Source: Elephas maximus indicus (lineage: Eukaryota > Chordata > Mammalia > Proboscidea > Elephantidae). Taken from it: a stretch of 64,000 nucleotides of DNA. The DNA lies in contig NC_064826.1 of NCBI RefSeq assembly GCF_024166365.1, positions 56,189,001 to 56,253,000 of the forward strand, read 5' to 3'. The notes under the pieces are model-generated. The model was given only the letters and a program-made list of their open reading frames with translations, was not told the DNA's origin and did not search any database. This document shows, in pieces, positions 24,147 through 36,214 of this stretch; within the stretch, counting starts at the first letter, position 1; each line of letters begins with the position of its first letter. The position numbers were made by a program, and so were the translations under genes.

Positions 24147-24945
24147 TATTATTGATATGTATTTGGTTAATTTCCTGGTTTTTAGCTATTTCAAATAATG
24201 CAGCTTCTATGAACATTCTAATACATATCTTTTGACAAACTTCTGTGTATATTTCTTTTGGGTATAAGTCTAGGAGAAATCCTGGATCGTAGAAAATGTG
24301 TGTATTTCCAGTTTTAGTGGGGACTGGAAAACAGAAGTCCATACTAGTTGCACCAATTTACACTCCCTCCAACAATGTATAAAAATTATCGTTCTCCATA
24401 TTCTTACCAAGAATTAGTATTTTTTTGTCTTATTTTCATTATTTAACTTCACCATTAGGGTGGATTTTTTTTTTTATAATGGTAGTTTTAACTTGCATTT
24501 ACCAAATGATCAGAGAAATTTAGTGTATGTTCTATCAGGTATGTTTCTGTGAATTCTCTATGTATTATGTCTTTGAGTATTTTGTCAGACATATTATTGG
24601 GAATAAATCCTCTATCTGTGCATTGACTTTCTACTCTCTTAATGGTTTATTTTATAATCGGAAGTTCTTATTTTTATAAGCAGAAGTTCCATCTTTCAAT
24701 GGCTAACAATTTTTGCATCCTGGCTATAAATCTTGGTCTACTGTAGTGCCACAAAAATGTTCATCTAAGTTTTCCTCTGAAACTTTATTGCTTTCCTGTT
24801 GCATTTATATATGTGATCCATCTGTAATTCATTTTTTTCTTTGTTGTTAATTTGTTAAATTGTGTTAATTGTTGAAACTCAAAATAACCTTGTATAGGCA
24901 GAATAAACAACACTTGTTTGTGATGTATTTTCATCCACCTGTTTT

Positions 24946-25096
24946 GGAGCCCTGGTGGCACGATAGTTAAGAGCTATGGCTGCTAACCAAAAGGTCGGCA
25001 ATTCGAGTCTACCAGCTGCTCCTTGGAAACCCTATGGGGCAGTTCTCTGTCCTGTAGGGTCACTCTGAGTCGGAATCAACTGAATGGCTATGGGTT
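24946..25096 (+). mobile_element. AfroSINE in L1M
   Basis: Starts GGAGCCCTGGTGGCACGAT and ends GAATGGCTATGGGTTATT. Its tail is short; no clear target duplication was seen. Confidence 0.9.
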
Positions 25097-25561
25097 ATTA
25101 CTGAATTTGACTTAATATTTTATTAAGGAATTTTGTCTATGTTCATAAGATAAATTGGTGTATAATTTTCTTTCCCTATAATGTCCCTACAAAGTTTTGC
25201 AAAATCAAGTGAATGCTATATAAAATGATTAGAAATACTCTTTTTTCTTTCTACTCTCTGGAAGAGTTTTTGTAAGATTGATATTGCTTTTTCCTTAACT
25301 GTTTGGAAGAATTTAAAACTGAAAAAAATCTTAGCTTACAGTTTTATTTGTGGGCAGCTATTTTAATGATGAATCAATTTAATTAATAGTTATCAGGCTA
25401 TTCCAGAGGTCTCCGAACTTTCTCAGTTCACAATGCTCTTAGTGTTTTAGTAATTTTTTTATGATTCCTCTGGGCTCAGAAAACTACTTAATAGTCCTGT
25501 ATTAGTTAGGTCCAAAAAGTTTCATAAGTATTTATGTCCTAATCACATACTATCTCTTTAA

Positions 25562-25585
25562 AACACACACACACACACACACACA
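25562..25585. repeat. (AC)n microsatellite
   Basis: About 12 units of AC, with AAAA on the left. Confidence 0.97.
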
Positions 25586-25899
25586 TCGGTTAAAGAAAAG
25601 TAATATTTTCATTACATTTTTATAACCATGATTTACTAATAATGGGGCGTTTATGTGCCTGTTGCACACTGTACTACCTCTCAAACCTCAGAATCACATC
25701 AGACAATGTCACTCTCATTTCCTATTCCAAACTTATTTTTAAAAAATACTATTCAAAACATCAGCTTTGTAAAGATGTGATGTTTCTTCAAGAAATGTAG
25801 CACAATCTAACAAAGCCTCACGTATTTGGAAAAACAAAACAATAGCAACAACAACAAAAATCTCATTTTTAATTAACGCTCATTGTTCAAGGAAGAAAT

Positions 25900-28560
25900 C
25901 ACAGGTAAATTAGAAAATATTTTTAAAGGAACATAATAACAACACTGCATATAAAAATTTGTAGGATACAAATAAAACTGTGCTTTTAGAAATATATAGT
26001 TTTAAATTATTATAATAAAAATTTTTATAATAGAATGGAAGAAATGCCTAAAATATATTATCTGAATTTTCACCTTACAAAGTTAGAAAGAACATGAAAA
26101 TTAAATGAAATGTAGAAGAAAGGAAATAACATAAGAAGCCAATGACATGGAAAACACAAATATTCGGTAAATTTAACAATTAGCAAAATTGAGAAACCTG
26201 TTGCAAGACAGAGAGAGAAGCTATATATTATCAGTAGGAAGCCAAAAATCTAAAGATATCAAAAAATAAGAAAAGAAATATTATGGGCATCTGTATTCCA
26301 TAACTTCTGTTAAGTTAGAAAAGTTATTCTAAAATTTTCTCATTCCAAATATTTCGGAACAACAAATTTCATATAAAATGAACAACAGGAAATAGCGAGG
26401 TCAAACCTTATATAAAGTTATTGTAAGGAAAAAAAAGACATAAATAGCAGAAAAACATCCCTACAAGAAATGAAAATATGATGGAAAGACATGTTCACAA
26501 AGCAGATAAAGCCAATAATTTACTATTTCAAAATGAAAATCTCTGAAATTAGGTGATAGTATTCAGGATAAAATTAATTAAAGAAAACTCCGTCAGAAAT
26601 GAAAAATAAACTGGAAGAAACACAACAGTGAACCAACAACCATAATTCTTTAAGGCATATATAAATATACAAATTTTCTCTGTCATGTTAAAAGGTTATG
26701 TTTTTAAAAATTAATTAAGTTAAATATAAAGCAAATGTATACTAGGGAAATTCAACAAAGTCTAACACTTTTTCTTTAAATAGTTGAATAAATTTGATAA
26801 GCCCCTTGAAAGTTTGCTCAAGAAAAATAAGAGAGAGAGAGAGAATACAAATTATAACTATCAGGGTTGAAATAGGTGATATCACTACAGAGCTATAGAG
26901 GAGATAAGAAGGAATTTTCAATTTCTATAATACATACTAATTAATTCAACAATTTAAATGAATTGGATAAATCCCTCCAAAATCACAATTACTGAAGCTG
27001 ATAGAAGAAGAACCATAACAATTTCAACAGTCCTACAGTTCCTAAGCTGTGTGTTAAGGCAGAATAAGGTGACATCATGAACTTATAATGGTGTCAAATG
27101 TATTTTATAATTTTTGAGAGAAATTCAGTGACTTATTACATCTATTAGATACTCTACAAACTACTACCTCAAAGTAATTCACATATACACTTCTAAAAAT
27201 CTACCAGTTCTGAACACGATGGAATAGCTTTTTTCAAATTTATTTGCATAAGGCTATCAAACAAATCTAAATTTTGCATACCAAAAAACCAAACCAAATT
27301 CACCGCCTTTGAGTCCACTGGGACTCATAGCAGCCTTATTGGACAGAGTAGAACTGCCCCATAGGGTTTCCAAGGCTGTAATCTTTACTGAAGCAAACTA
27401 TCACACCTTCCTCCAGAGCAGCAGCTGGTGGATTCGAACTGCCAACCTTTGGGTTAGCAGACAAACACTTAACCACTCCACCACCAGGGCTCCTATACAC
27501 ATCACATCACTAGACTCCAGGAAATCACAGAAGGCAGGAGGCTAAAAAGCCAAACTGATATTTCAGTAACTTGTTATACTTGGGGAGACAGGGATTTGAG
27601 TTCACGCCTTGCTAAAGTGGAAGGAAATTTGTTATAAACATCAGGCTTTCAGTTATTCTACAGTAAAAGTCGAGCTTTAGAAATAAGGGTTATACACAAT
27701 GAGTAAAGACTATGCCCTACAATTAAGAGCAAAAATAAAAAAGAATAGCTCCAACAAAACCCAAAACCAATCATGCACAGGAACAAGGAAATTGTTTTTG
27801 GCAGTTGTTGAAAAAGTTATACATCTACTCTCTGACATAGTAATTCCACCTCTAATTATGTATACAAGAGAACTGAAAATATAAGTCCATTTAAAACCTT
27901 GTACAAATGCGTTTATGGCATATTTATTCATAGTAGCCCAAACTGGAAATAACACAGATGTCCATCAATGGGAGAGTGGATAAACAAACTGTGGTGCATC
28001 CATAAAATTAAATACCATTTAGTCATAAAAAGGAATGAATTACTGATGCAAGAAACAACATGGATAACTCTCAAAAACATTGTACTCAGTTGAAAAGTCT
28101 TACACACAAATAAAAACATTTATAAGTTCTGGTATGGGTAAAACTAACCTATGGTGATAGAAATAAAATCTGCAATTTTAAAATCCAATTGACGAGTGAT
28201 TTTTAAGATCTGAACTTTTCACTTAGGTAAATTATACCTCAATTTAAAACAAATGAATTCACAAAAGACTTGAGCAGAAACTTAATAAAAATGCTCATCA
28301 TTAGTCATCAGGGAAAGAAACATTAAAATCACAATGAGATGCTACCTCTTTCCCACAAGACTGGCTAAAATGAAAAAGATTGACAGCATCAATTGTTGGT
28401 GACAATGTGGAGAATAAAATGATAAAGGTGTCACAGAAAAAAAAGTTAGCAGTTTTTTAAAATAAGTTTGAACATATACTTACTCTACTACCCAGTAATT
28501 TTATTCGTACTTACTCAAGAGATACAAAATACATAACCACAAAAAGTTTGTACAAGCCTT
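25900..28560 (+). mobile_element. Ancient L1M fragments, plus strand
   Basis: The segment 26820-27000 recalls an old L1 ORF2 (GAGAGAGAGAGAATACAAATT, then ATAAATCCCTCCAAAATCAC). 27790-28110 recalls the ORF2 C-terminus (AGATGTCCATCAATGGGAG, GTGGATAAACAAACTG). 28255-28540 matches a position that should come before 27790, so two fragments lie head to tail. All are non-coding. Confidence 0.6.
27285..27493 (-). mobile_element. AfroSINE, long form
   Basis: Antisense copy from CCAAACCAAATTCACCGCC to CCACCACCAGGGCTCC. Inserted between ancient L1M segments. Confidence 0.93.
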
Positions 28561-29022
28561 CCCTTTCCATCTTCCTTTCTATTCCCATTTGCTCCCCCTT
28601 CCTTTTTCCTTCTCTCTTTTTCTTTTTCCTCTCCTAACACAGGTCATCTAAGTTCCAGGAAACTGGTAGTAAGAGGAAAGGAGTGTCTCCTAGAAGTCTA
28701 GGTGGAGGCAGTGAGTTCAGGCACCCAAGAAAGCTAGACATTGAGGGGGTGGTATCACATACTTCAGCAAATAAAAATACAGGGCAGTGATAGAGTGCAG
28801 GAGCTGCAAGGACAAGCCTCAGCGTGCCCTGGAAGCCAGTGAAGTGAGGTGGTAAGACGTCAGGCAGAAGAAGTAGTCAGAACGATTGGGAGTTTGGTTA
28901 CATTGTGCAAATAAATTTGTTGATTGAGCAAATAAGTTAATACATTTATGATATCTGAATTTACAATTATCTTACCCACTAAGAAGTAATTTATAAACAT
29001 GGAAAGAGGGAAGGCTAATTAA
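28553..29022. other. Pyrimidine-rich tract and unique DNA
   Basis: 28553-28640 is a C/T-rich stretch. The rest shows nothing I recognise. Confidence 0.5.
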
Positions 29023-29406
29023 TGTCTTAGTTTGCTAGTATTGCCAAAACAAAAGTAACACAAATGGATGGCTTTATAGGACAGAAATTTATTTTCTAAC
29101 AGTTTTGGAGGCTAAAAGTCCAAAACAGAATCTAAGCCATGTATATATCTTCTGTGATCTCTCTAATCCTTGGTGTTGCTTTGCTTGCAGATGGGTCCTC
29201 AGATGGTGTCTGCCTTTCCTCTGTGTTTGTGTATCTCTGTATCTATTCTTTTTATAACTCAGAAGTGATTAGGTTTAGTACCCACTGTACCCTGGTATGA
29301 CCTCATTTACATAACAAAAGAAAAACCTATTTCCAAACAGGATCATATACACAGGGGCTAGGACTTCAATCTATATATTTTGGGGGACACAATTTAACCC
29401 ATAACA
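29023..29406 (-). mobile_element. MaLR-type LTR, minus strand
   Basis: Read on the minus strand it starts TGTTATGGGTTAAATTGTGT at 29406 and ends CTAGCAAACTAAGACA at 29023, typical of MLT1/MST-like LTRs. About 384 bp. No clear 5-bp duplication. Confidence 0.8.
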
Positions 29407-29539
29407 GCTAGTAGAACCCCGAGGTTTTGGATTAGAATTGGTATTATGGGTATTAATTCTTTTTGCACACTCACACACATACAGATAGGCATAGACGAAC
29501 TGATATCTACTTAGTAACGTTCCTTGTTTCTCCACTAAA

Positions 29540-30720
29540 GGAAAACAGGACTTCTTGCCCAGGAATGTCTTATACCAAAAAGTAAGTGCACACTCAAGGA
29601 ATTACATAGAAATATGTCAAAAGGATAAAAGAGCCAGCCTGAAGGCTTCCTCATGCTCACTCAGTTTTAAAAGAGACAATGAATTAAGAATTAAGCATCA
29701 AAATAAATAATAAAAATATCAGATTGCAACCAACTAAAAACAAAATAAGGATCCATGAGTCCATGTTGATATAAATAAACAATGGAGAAGGAAAGATCTT
29801 CTGTAACAAAATTATAACTAATAATGTAAAAAAAAAAAAAAGGGTAGATATTTATAATTTGGAAAAATCATAATGGTGGCTGAAGGTTTGCTGAGAAACA
29901 GTATGTTGCTTTTGCTATTGTCACGTGCCACTGACTCATAAAAGACTCATAGCAGTGGTTAAACGCTCAGCTACTAAACAAAAGGGCCATTCAAACCCAC
30001 CAGCTGCTCTGTGGGAAAAAGATGTGGCAATTTGCTTTCATAAAGATTACAGCCTTGGAAGCACTATGGGGCAGATCTACTCTGTCCTATACAGTCAATA
30101 TGAGTTGCTATGAGCTGTGAGAGGCAGTATATAGTGTAATATCGGAATATCTCTCTACACAATGATGACTTTACCATGACAAAGCCTGGCAGACACCAAC
30201 CAGACCATGTGATTAAGATTAACATCACAGGTGGTTAAATGTATTGATACCATCTGCCTCTTGATGTCATGCACTGTAAAAATCTCTGCATGACTTCTCT
30301 GGTTTCTGCGTCAAGAATGCATGACCTGAGTCTGTTATGAAGAAACAGCTTCCAGAGCCAGCCAGAGGGTCATGTCACAGGATAAAACATTTGCAATATT
30401 TCAAGACCATTAAGAACATAAGAAACAAGGATAGGTTAAGCAACTGTTCCAAACTGAAACAGATTTTAATAAAACACAAAAATTAAAAGCCACACTACTT
30501 CCTGGACAGAATCCTGGATCAAAAATGAAAAAGATGCATTGATGGTATGGTTGACAATATTAAAATGGGATCCATGTATTGGAAAATAGCATTGCACAAA
30601 TTAGTTGATTTACTAACTGGAAGGGTTATATAATGGTAATGTAGATGAGTATCCTTGTTTTAAGAAGGTACGCAGTGGAGAATTTTAGTGGTGATAGGCA
30701 TTACATCACAAAAGATTATC
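29540..30720 (+). mobile_element. Ancient L1M 3' UTR
   Basis: Phrases such as GGATCCATGAGTCCATG, AACCAGACCATGTGATTAAG and CCTGGACAGAATCCTGGATC occur in the expected order for an old L1MB/MC-like 3' UTR. Split by a SINE at about 29948-30112. Confidence 0.6.
29948..30112 (+). mobile_element. AfroSINE, degraded
   Basis: Recognisable from AGCAGTGGTTAAACGCTCAG to CTACTCTGTCCTATACAG. The first bases are lost or rearranged. Possible flanking repeat around GAAACAGTAT / GAGGCAGTAT (about 29895 and 30120). Confidence 0.8.
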
Positions 30721-31349
30721 TATCTATGAAACAGAAAAGTATGTTTTAATGTTTTTACCTTAGAGAACCCTTGAAATCATTTTTAGGTAGCACAAAATAC
30801 TTATCTACAGCTCTCAATAAGTTAATAGAATCAGTAAGTTGTAGGTAATAACATCATAGTAATTTTTTTTCTGTGCTATTTTAAATAGAGAATGATATGT
30901 TTCTATAAATGTTTCTTTTGGCCAATACATCAGCCTTCATTTTTTGTGTAGTGCCCCCTCCTCATAAAGGACATCTACACTAATATGCATCAGTAAGTCA
31001 AGTAAAAGAAATGTTAGTTTTTCCATTAAAAAAAAAAAAAAATCCCTGACTTGGTTTTGTACATTATTCAAGTAGGCTTAATAGTTTTATTACAAATTCT
31101 CACTATATAAAATGCTAATAAGGTAGACACATTATGCATGATTTGTTTAAGGGGAGTTTCAAGCCTTCCCCTATTTAAAATTGAAGGCCATCTTTTTGGA
31201 AAGAAAAAAAAAATTAGTTAAGCATAGCTTACCTTCATTGAAATTAACATCATTTCATCAACTTTAAAATTTCATATGGGAAACTATAAATTTATGTTAA
31301 ATTACTGACTTAAGAAGAAATGTGATTTACTTTTTTCAAGGAGTAGTAG
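30721..31349. other. No recognised feature
   Basis: AT-rich DNA with a short A run near 31030. Nothing else is visible. Confidence 0.45.
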
Positions 31350-31939
31350 TGGGGAAAGACCCCAGGCTCAAATTCAATCAAAACAGATTTTTATTAAGGC
31401 AAGACAAAGAAAATCATTAGAATGAGGGAGCTGTCAGTGTGCACTGGGCACAGAGAGCAACAGACCCACTGAATCAGAGTCACAGAGTCTCTAATACACA
31501 ATCACAGAAGGAAGTAAAGTTAAGAAAAATTCTGATTGGTTACTCATGGATACATCATTGTCAAAGGCGAGATAACATAAGCAGGATCTTTACAATGATT
31601 GGTTTAAAGAGTTTTTGTTGATTAGTTACCACTTGATGATATGTGCTTTGTTGATTAGCTACTGCTTAGCAGGTAGTATACAAGAGGGGGCGGTTTACAG
31701 GCCTTTTGCCAGACATTAATTTCTGGAAATGTTAGAGGTTACATAAAGCTTCTTGTGAACATCCTGTCAACATTCATTCTTGGCTTGGCTACAAAGGAAA
31801 CATTTTCTTAGATAGCGGATAACAGGCAGAACTGTTCTATAATTATTGATCAGTTCAGCTTTCTGGTTCCACTGGTTTTCTACACAAAATGGATTTCAGA
31901 CCTGGACTCCATCTTAGCCTCCCTTGCTCCGGCCAAGCA
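31350..31939 (-). mobile_element. Probable retroviral LTR, minus strand
   Basis: On the minus strand it begins TGCTTGGCCGGAGCAAGGGA at 31939, continues with AAGATGGAGTCCAGGTCTG and shows AATAAAAATCTG near its end (about 31390). TG...CA ends and about 590 bp fit a class I solo LTR. The subfamily is unknown. Confidence 0.5.
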
Positions 31940-32154
31940 CCTATAGTTTTATAGGGTCTTCATATCAAAGGTAAGCTAAATATACTTAATTTAAATAGAG
32001 ATTACAAGTTGATTTCCATTAGTGTTATTGACAGTGCAAAGTAGCAAATTTATTCAACCATAATGTAAAGCAATATGAACACAAATTAGTTTAAAACAGG
32101 CATTTATTCAAGACTGAAAAAATTATATTACTTCATGGTATGATAGGGGCTAGT

Positions 32155-33738
32155 GTTGTTGTTGTTAGGTGCCGTCGAGTCGGTTCCAACTCATAGCGAC
32201 CCTATGCACAACAGAATGAAACGCTGCCCGGTCCTGCGCCATCCTTACAATCCTTGTTATGCTTGAGCTCATTGTTGAAGCCATTGTGTCAATCCACCTC
32301 GTTGAGGGAATTCCTCTTTTCCGCTGACCCTGTACTCTGCCAAGCATGATGTCCTTCTCCAGGGACTGATCCCTCCTGACAACATGCCCAAAGTATGTAA
32401 GACGCAGTCTCACCATCCTTGCTTCTAAGGAGCATTCTGGTTGTACTTCCTCCAAGACAGATTTGTTCGTCCTTTTGGCGGTCCACGGTATATTCAATAT
32501 TCTTCGCCAACACCACAATTCAAAGGCGTCAACTCTTCTTCTGTCTTCCTTATTCATTGCCTAGCTTTCACATGCATATGATGCGATTGAAAATACCATG
32601 GTTTGGGTCAGGCGCACCTTAGTCTTCAAGGTGACATCTTTGCTCTTCAACACTTTGAAGAGGTCCTTTGCAGCAGATTTGCCCAATCCAATGCGTCTTT
32701 TGATTTCTTGACTGCTGCTTCCATGGCTGTTGATTGTGGATCCAAGTAAAATGAAATCCTTGACAACTTCGATCTTTTCTCCGTTTATCATGATGTTGCT
32801 CATTGGTCCAGTTGTGAGGATTTTTGTTTTCTTTATGTTGAGGTGTAATCCATACTGAAGGCTATGGCCTTTGATCTTCATTAGTAAATGCCTCAAGTCC
32901 ACTTCACTTTTAGCAAGCAAGGTTGTGTCATCTGCATAATGCAGGTTGTTATTGAGTCTTCCTCCAATCTTGATGCCCCGTTCTTCTTCATATAGTCCAG
33001 CTTCTCGGATTATTTGTTCAGCATACAGATTAAATAGGTATGGTGAAAGAATACAACCCTGATGCACACCTTTCCTGACTTTAAACCAATCAGTATCCCC
33101 TTGTTCTGTCCCAACAACTGCCTCTTGATCTATGCAAACATTCCGCATGAACACAATTAAGTGTTCTGGAATTCCCATCCTTCTCAGTGTTATCCATAGT
33201 TTGCTATGATCCACACAGTCGAATACTTTTGCATAATCAATAAAACACAGGTAAACATCTTTCTGGTATTCTCTGTTTTCAGCCAGGATCCATCTGACAT
33301 CAGCAATGATATCCCTGGTTCCATGTCCTCTTCTGAAACTGGCCTGAATTTCTGGCAGTTCCCTGTCGATATACTGCTGCACCCATTTTTGAATGATCTT
33401 CAGCAGAATTTTGCTTGCATGTGATATTAATGATATTGTTCTATAATTTCCACATTTGGTTGGATCACCTTTCTTGGGAATAGGCATAAATATGGATCTC
33501 TTCCAATCAGTTGGCCAGGAAGCTGTCTTCCATATTTCTTGGCATAGATGAGTGAGCACGTATCTGTCAGTTTGTCGTACTGTGGGGGCTCGTGTGTTGC
33601 TGTGATGCTGGAAGCTATGCCACCGGTATTCAGATACCAGCAGGGTCACCCATGGAGGACAGGTTTCAGCTGAGCTACCAGACTAACTAGGAAGAAGGAC
33701 CCAGCAGTCTACTTCTGAAAATCATTAGCCAGTGATTA
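32155..33738 (-). mobile_element. RTE LINE with inverted 5' end (twin priming)
   Basis: A minus-strand RTE 3' segment (32155-33560) joins an inverted 5' UTR piece (33561-33738) whose innermost base is the RTE 5' terminus (CTGTCAGTTTGTCGTACTG). The perfect 13-bp target duplication GATAGGGGCTAGT is at 32142-32154 and 33739-33751. The endonuclease region is missing. Intact target duplications and a nearly open RT suggest a relatively young insertion. Confidence 0.95.
32165..33560 (-). pseudogene. RTE reverse transcriptase, nearly open (one stop)
   Basis: Reads through most of RT and the C-terminal domain in one frame, broken only by a TAG just before MNKEDRR at 32557 (TGG is likely the original codon). 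Visible blocks are MPIPKKGDPTKCGNYR, FIDYAKVFDCVDH with the first catalytic Asp, GVHQGCILSPYLFN, and NLHYADDTTLLA with the YADD centre. RT copies RTE RNA at the nicked target. The frame extends about 30 codons into the inverted 5' piece (to 33649), which is not RTE protein. No endonuclease remains, so the copy cannot act alone. Confidence 0.9.
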
Positions 33739-33768
33739 GATAGGGGCTAGTTTGGTTTTCTTTTTTCA

Positions 33769-33852
33769 TTTTTTTTTAGTAGGTGTAATAAATACAAAAT
33801 TATTACATTTATCTTTTTTTTTTAGTAGGTATAATAAATACAAAATTATTAT
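33769..33852. repeat. Tandem duplication of ~44 bp
   Basis: A T run followed by AGTAGGTGTAATAAATAC and AAAATTATTA occurs twice in a row with one small difference. Origin unknown. Confidence 0.8.
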
Positions 33853-33999
33853 ATATAAAGACATTGGCTCCTTGATCTCTTTTATAGGACTGTGTATACA
33901 CAAAAGTGTTATTTTTGATACTAAAAATAATAAAAATTACTTTAATATAAAATCTGAGCTTTTTGCTACAGAGGATACTCAATTCTCAGTCAAAATTTA

Positions 34000-35860
34000 G
34001 ATAAATACACAGGGATTTATTTCTACTGAATTCTGCTCTTGGTCAACATGCTTATTAAACAAACAAAATAGCTTGCTCACAGATGTAAAAAGTTAAAAAT
34101 GGTGGGAAAACATTCATTGCTTTCCTTTAAATGGCTGGATATTCCTCTTTTACAGAAATCAAGGAGTTGCCTAGGGCAGAGCAAGTAAATCTCCACCTGA
34201 GTGCAATCACACTACAGCTCGCTAGCTCTTCCTCTTCTCTGAAAGTCAAGTTCTCTAGCTGAGCAGAAGGTTGAGAAAGAAGGTCACATTCATCAAGTCT
34301 TGAAAGGGAAAGTAAATGCTGTTCAATTTTGTTCTGGCTTCTTCCAGGTGGTTTTCAATAAGACTTGAGAACAGATGATTTTCTTCCTTACTCTCAAGCT
34401 CAAGCAGAAGGGGAACATTTTAAGAATTCCTTTTCTTTTCTTTCTTCTTTTTTTTTGCAATGTGATTTTTCCAAAGATTTGATTTACTTCTAAATCCAAG
34501 AACTTGTCATTTAATGTCAAGACATTTACTCCATGGTCTTTCAGAGACTTTTTCAACTGGTTGAAAACTGCCTCTTTGGACTAGTTATTGAACCCATTTT
34601 CATCTTCAGAGCACTAAGAAAAATCTAGCTTACTATGTTCTTGAAAGTATTCTTGTAATTCATCTTTCAGCTAAAACATCACATTGCAAAGTCTTCCTCT
34701 GCTAAACCATCAGATTATTTAACAGAAAATTTATGTTCTTTGTCCATTTCACTCAATTTTTAAACATTGTCAAGTGAACTGATCTTTGATTAATAAAGTT
34801 AGCCATTTTTGTAGCATTATCCTGAATTTTTTTTCATCATCATCTCTCTGTGAACAAAGCAGCACATTGTTAACAATGCCTGGGTTTTCTTTCCTTTCTT
34901 ATTTATTTGTTCATTTATTTTTACAGGCTAGGTAAAATCTCTTCTGAAACAAACCATTGATAAGCCAAAAAAACAAACCCGTTGCTATCCAGTTGATGCC
35001 AACTCAAAGTGACTCTATAGGACAGAGTAGAACTGTCCCATAGAGTTTCCAAGAAGTGCCTGGTGGATTGGAGTTGCTGACCTTTTGGTTAGCAGCCATA
35101 GCACTTAACTACTGCGCCACCAGGGTTTCCAAACCATTGATTAAAAAAAAAAAATTTTTTTTTTTTTTTTTTTAGGGAACCATAAATACAGATACCAACA
35201 TAGTCCTTCTAAGACAGACCTTATGTTTCTAGGAATGAAGACAAAAATACTAAACATACCTTGACATTTGCTTGCCTCATTTTTTTTGCAATAGAAAAGC
35301 TTTTCTTTAATTTCACGAGGATTTGCAAATCTTGAAAATGCTAGAGTGTGACATTTATTGTCAAAATTTGTTTACCTACCATCCTTGATGGAGAAATTGT
35401 TGTTTCTCACTTTTTCATACAAAACCTCTTCAGTATCATGCTTGACTCTAGACTATTTGAGAATGGATTTTTTTTTTTTTTTACTGCAACTTGTCTTAGA
35501 ATTTTATTCACTATAATTTTACAAGTTGATATTATTAGATTCTCGCCAATTGCATGACTTTTCCATTTCTGTGCAATAATTACTCCTACTAAATAACTTT
35601 CTTTCTAGTCCTTTTTATTGAATGAGACTTTTTTAATGTTTTGCTCAACTTGTTTTGAGATTCCAACAGTTCTTTAAAATAATTAACATCTTTTCTTGTC
35701 AAAAAAATGCCATTTGTAATTAAGTTTCTTTTCAATTTTGGAGGAGCCATTGCTTTATTTGAAATTGTTTGTTGTAGACCACAAAAAATGAAATAGGACA
35801 ACCTGGATTATCTACCTATGTAGAAAACATTGAAAGTTGCTTTCATTACACACTTCTTTC
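34000..35860 (-). pseudogene. hAT transposase-like pseudogene (ZBED5/Charlie type)
   Basis: Read on the minus strand, the pieces fall in the order of a hAT transposase of the ZBED5/SCAND3 type. A BED zinc-finger end comes first (35801-35589: NKAMAPPKLKRNL, NYFKELLESQNKLSKTLKKS). Next is KSHAIGENLI (about 35550), then a segment near 34700-34620 like the WLSRG...LKDELQEYFQEH block. ELESKEENHLFSSLIENHLEE follows (about 34410-34350), and finally a decayed C-terminal dimerisation region (FREEEELAS, VKEEYPAI; about 34220-34130). Stops and frameshifts run throughout and an AfroSINE splits it. It could be an old autonomous Charlie element or a retrocopy of a domesticated ZBED gene. I saw neither terminal inverted repeats nor a poly(A) tail. 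Confidence 0.7.
34962..35130 (-). mobile_element. AfroSINE inside the hAT pseudogene
   Basis: Antisense copy from AGCCAAAAAAACAAACCCG to CGCCACCAGGGTTTCC. The target duplication AAACCATTGAT (34951-34961 and 35131-35141) is perfect. Homology to the transposase resumes on both sides. Confidence 0.95.
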
Positions 35861-36214
35861 GTTTATCTTGTCAAAATAGTGTAGTGACATGATTCTGAAA
35901 TTTGAAATTTTCCCCCTAACCTTATCAAAATTCACTATACATCTAGGATTAAAATCCTCTTCTTTTATATCAAAATTCATATTTAAAAATCACCATATTG
36001 GACTGTCAGAGCAATGCGAACACAAACACTCATAAAATATAAAATGAAAGAACCTAATAACTAATGCATGAGAAAAATCATAAAAAATACAAAGATTTAT
36101 GATACAGTTCATGTCTGATCTACACATTTCATCTTTTGCAATTATCAAATGTTTTGATCCACCCAAATCAATTTATTATTAATTCTGTTCTCCTCTGATT
36201 CATTTCTCATACCA

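Larger units (their letters stand above)
23620..25330 (-). mobile_element. Ancient L1M fragment (3' UTR and part of ORF2)
   Basis: Antisense phrases typical of old mammalian L1M ends occur here: AACCACAATCCTGACTTC, GAATGGAACCACACATACT, and ATAATGCAGCTTCTATGAAC. The end near 25100-25200 resembles ORF2. Two AfroSINEs interrupt it (23976 and 24946). Confidence 0.7.

Noticed and set aside
32561..33649. 362-codon frame as a host gene
   Set aside because: The motifs (FDCVDH, YADD) and the flanking target duplications show it is RTE reverse transcriptase with an inverted 5' UTR at its start.
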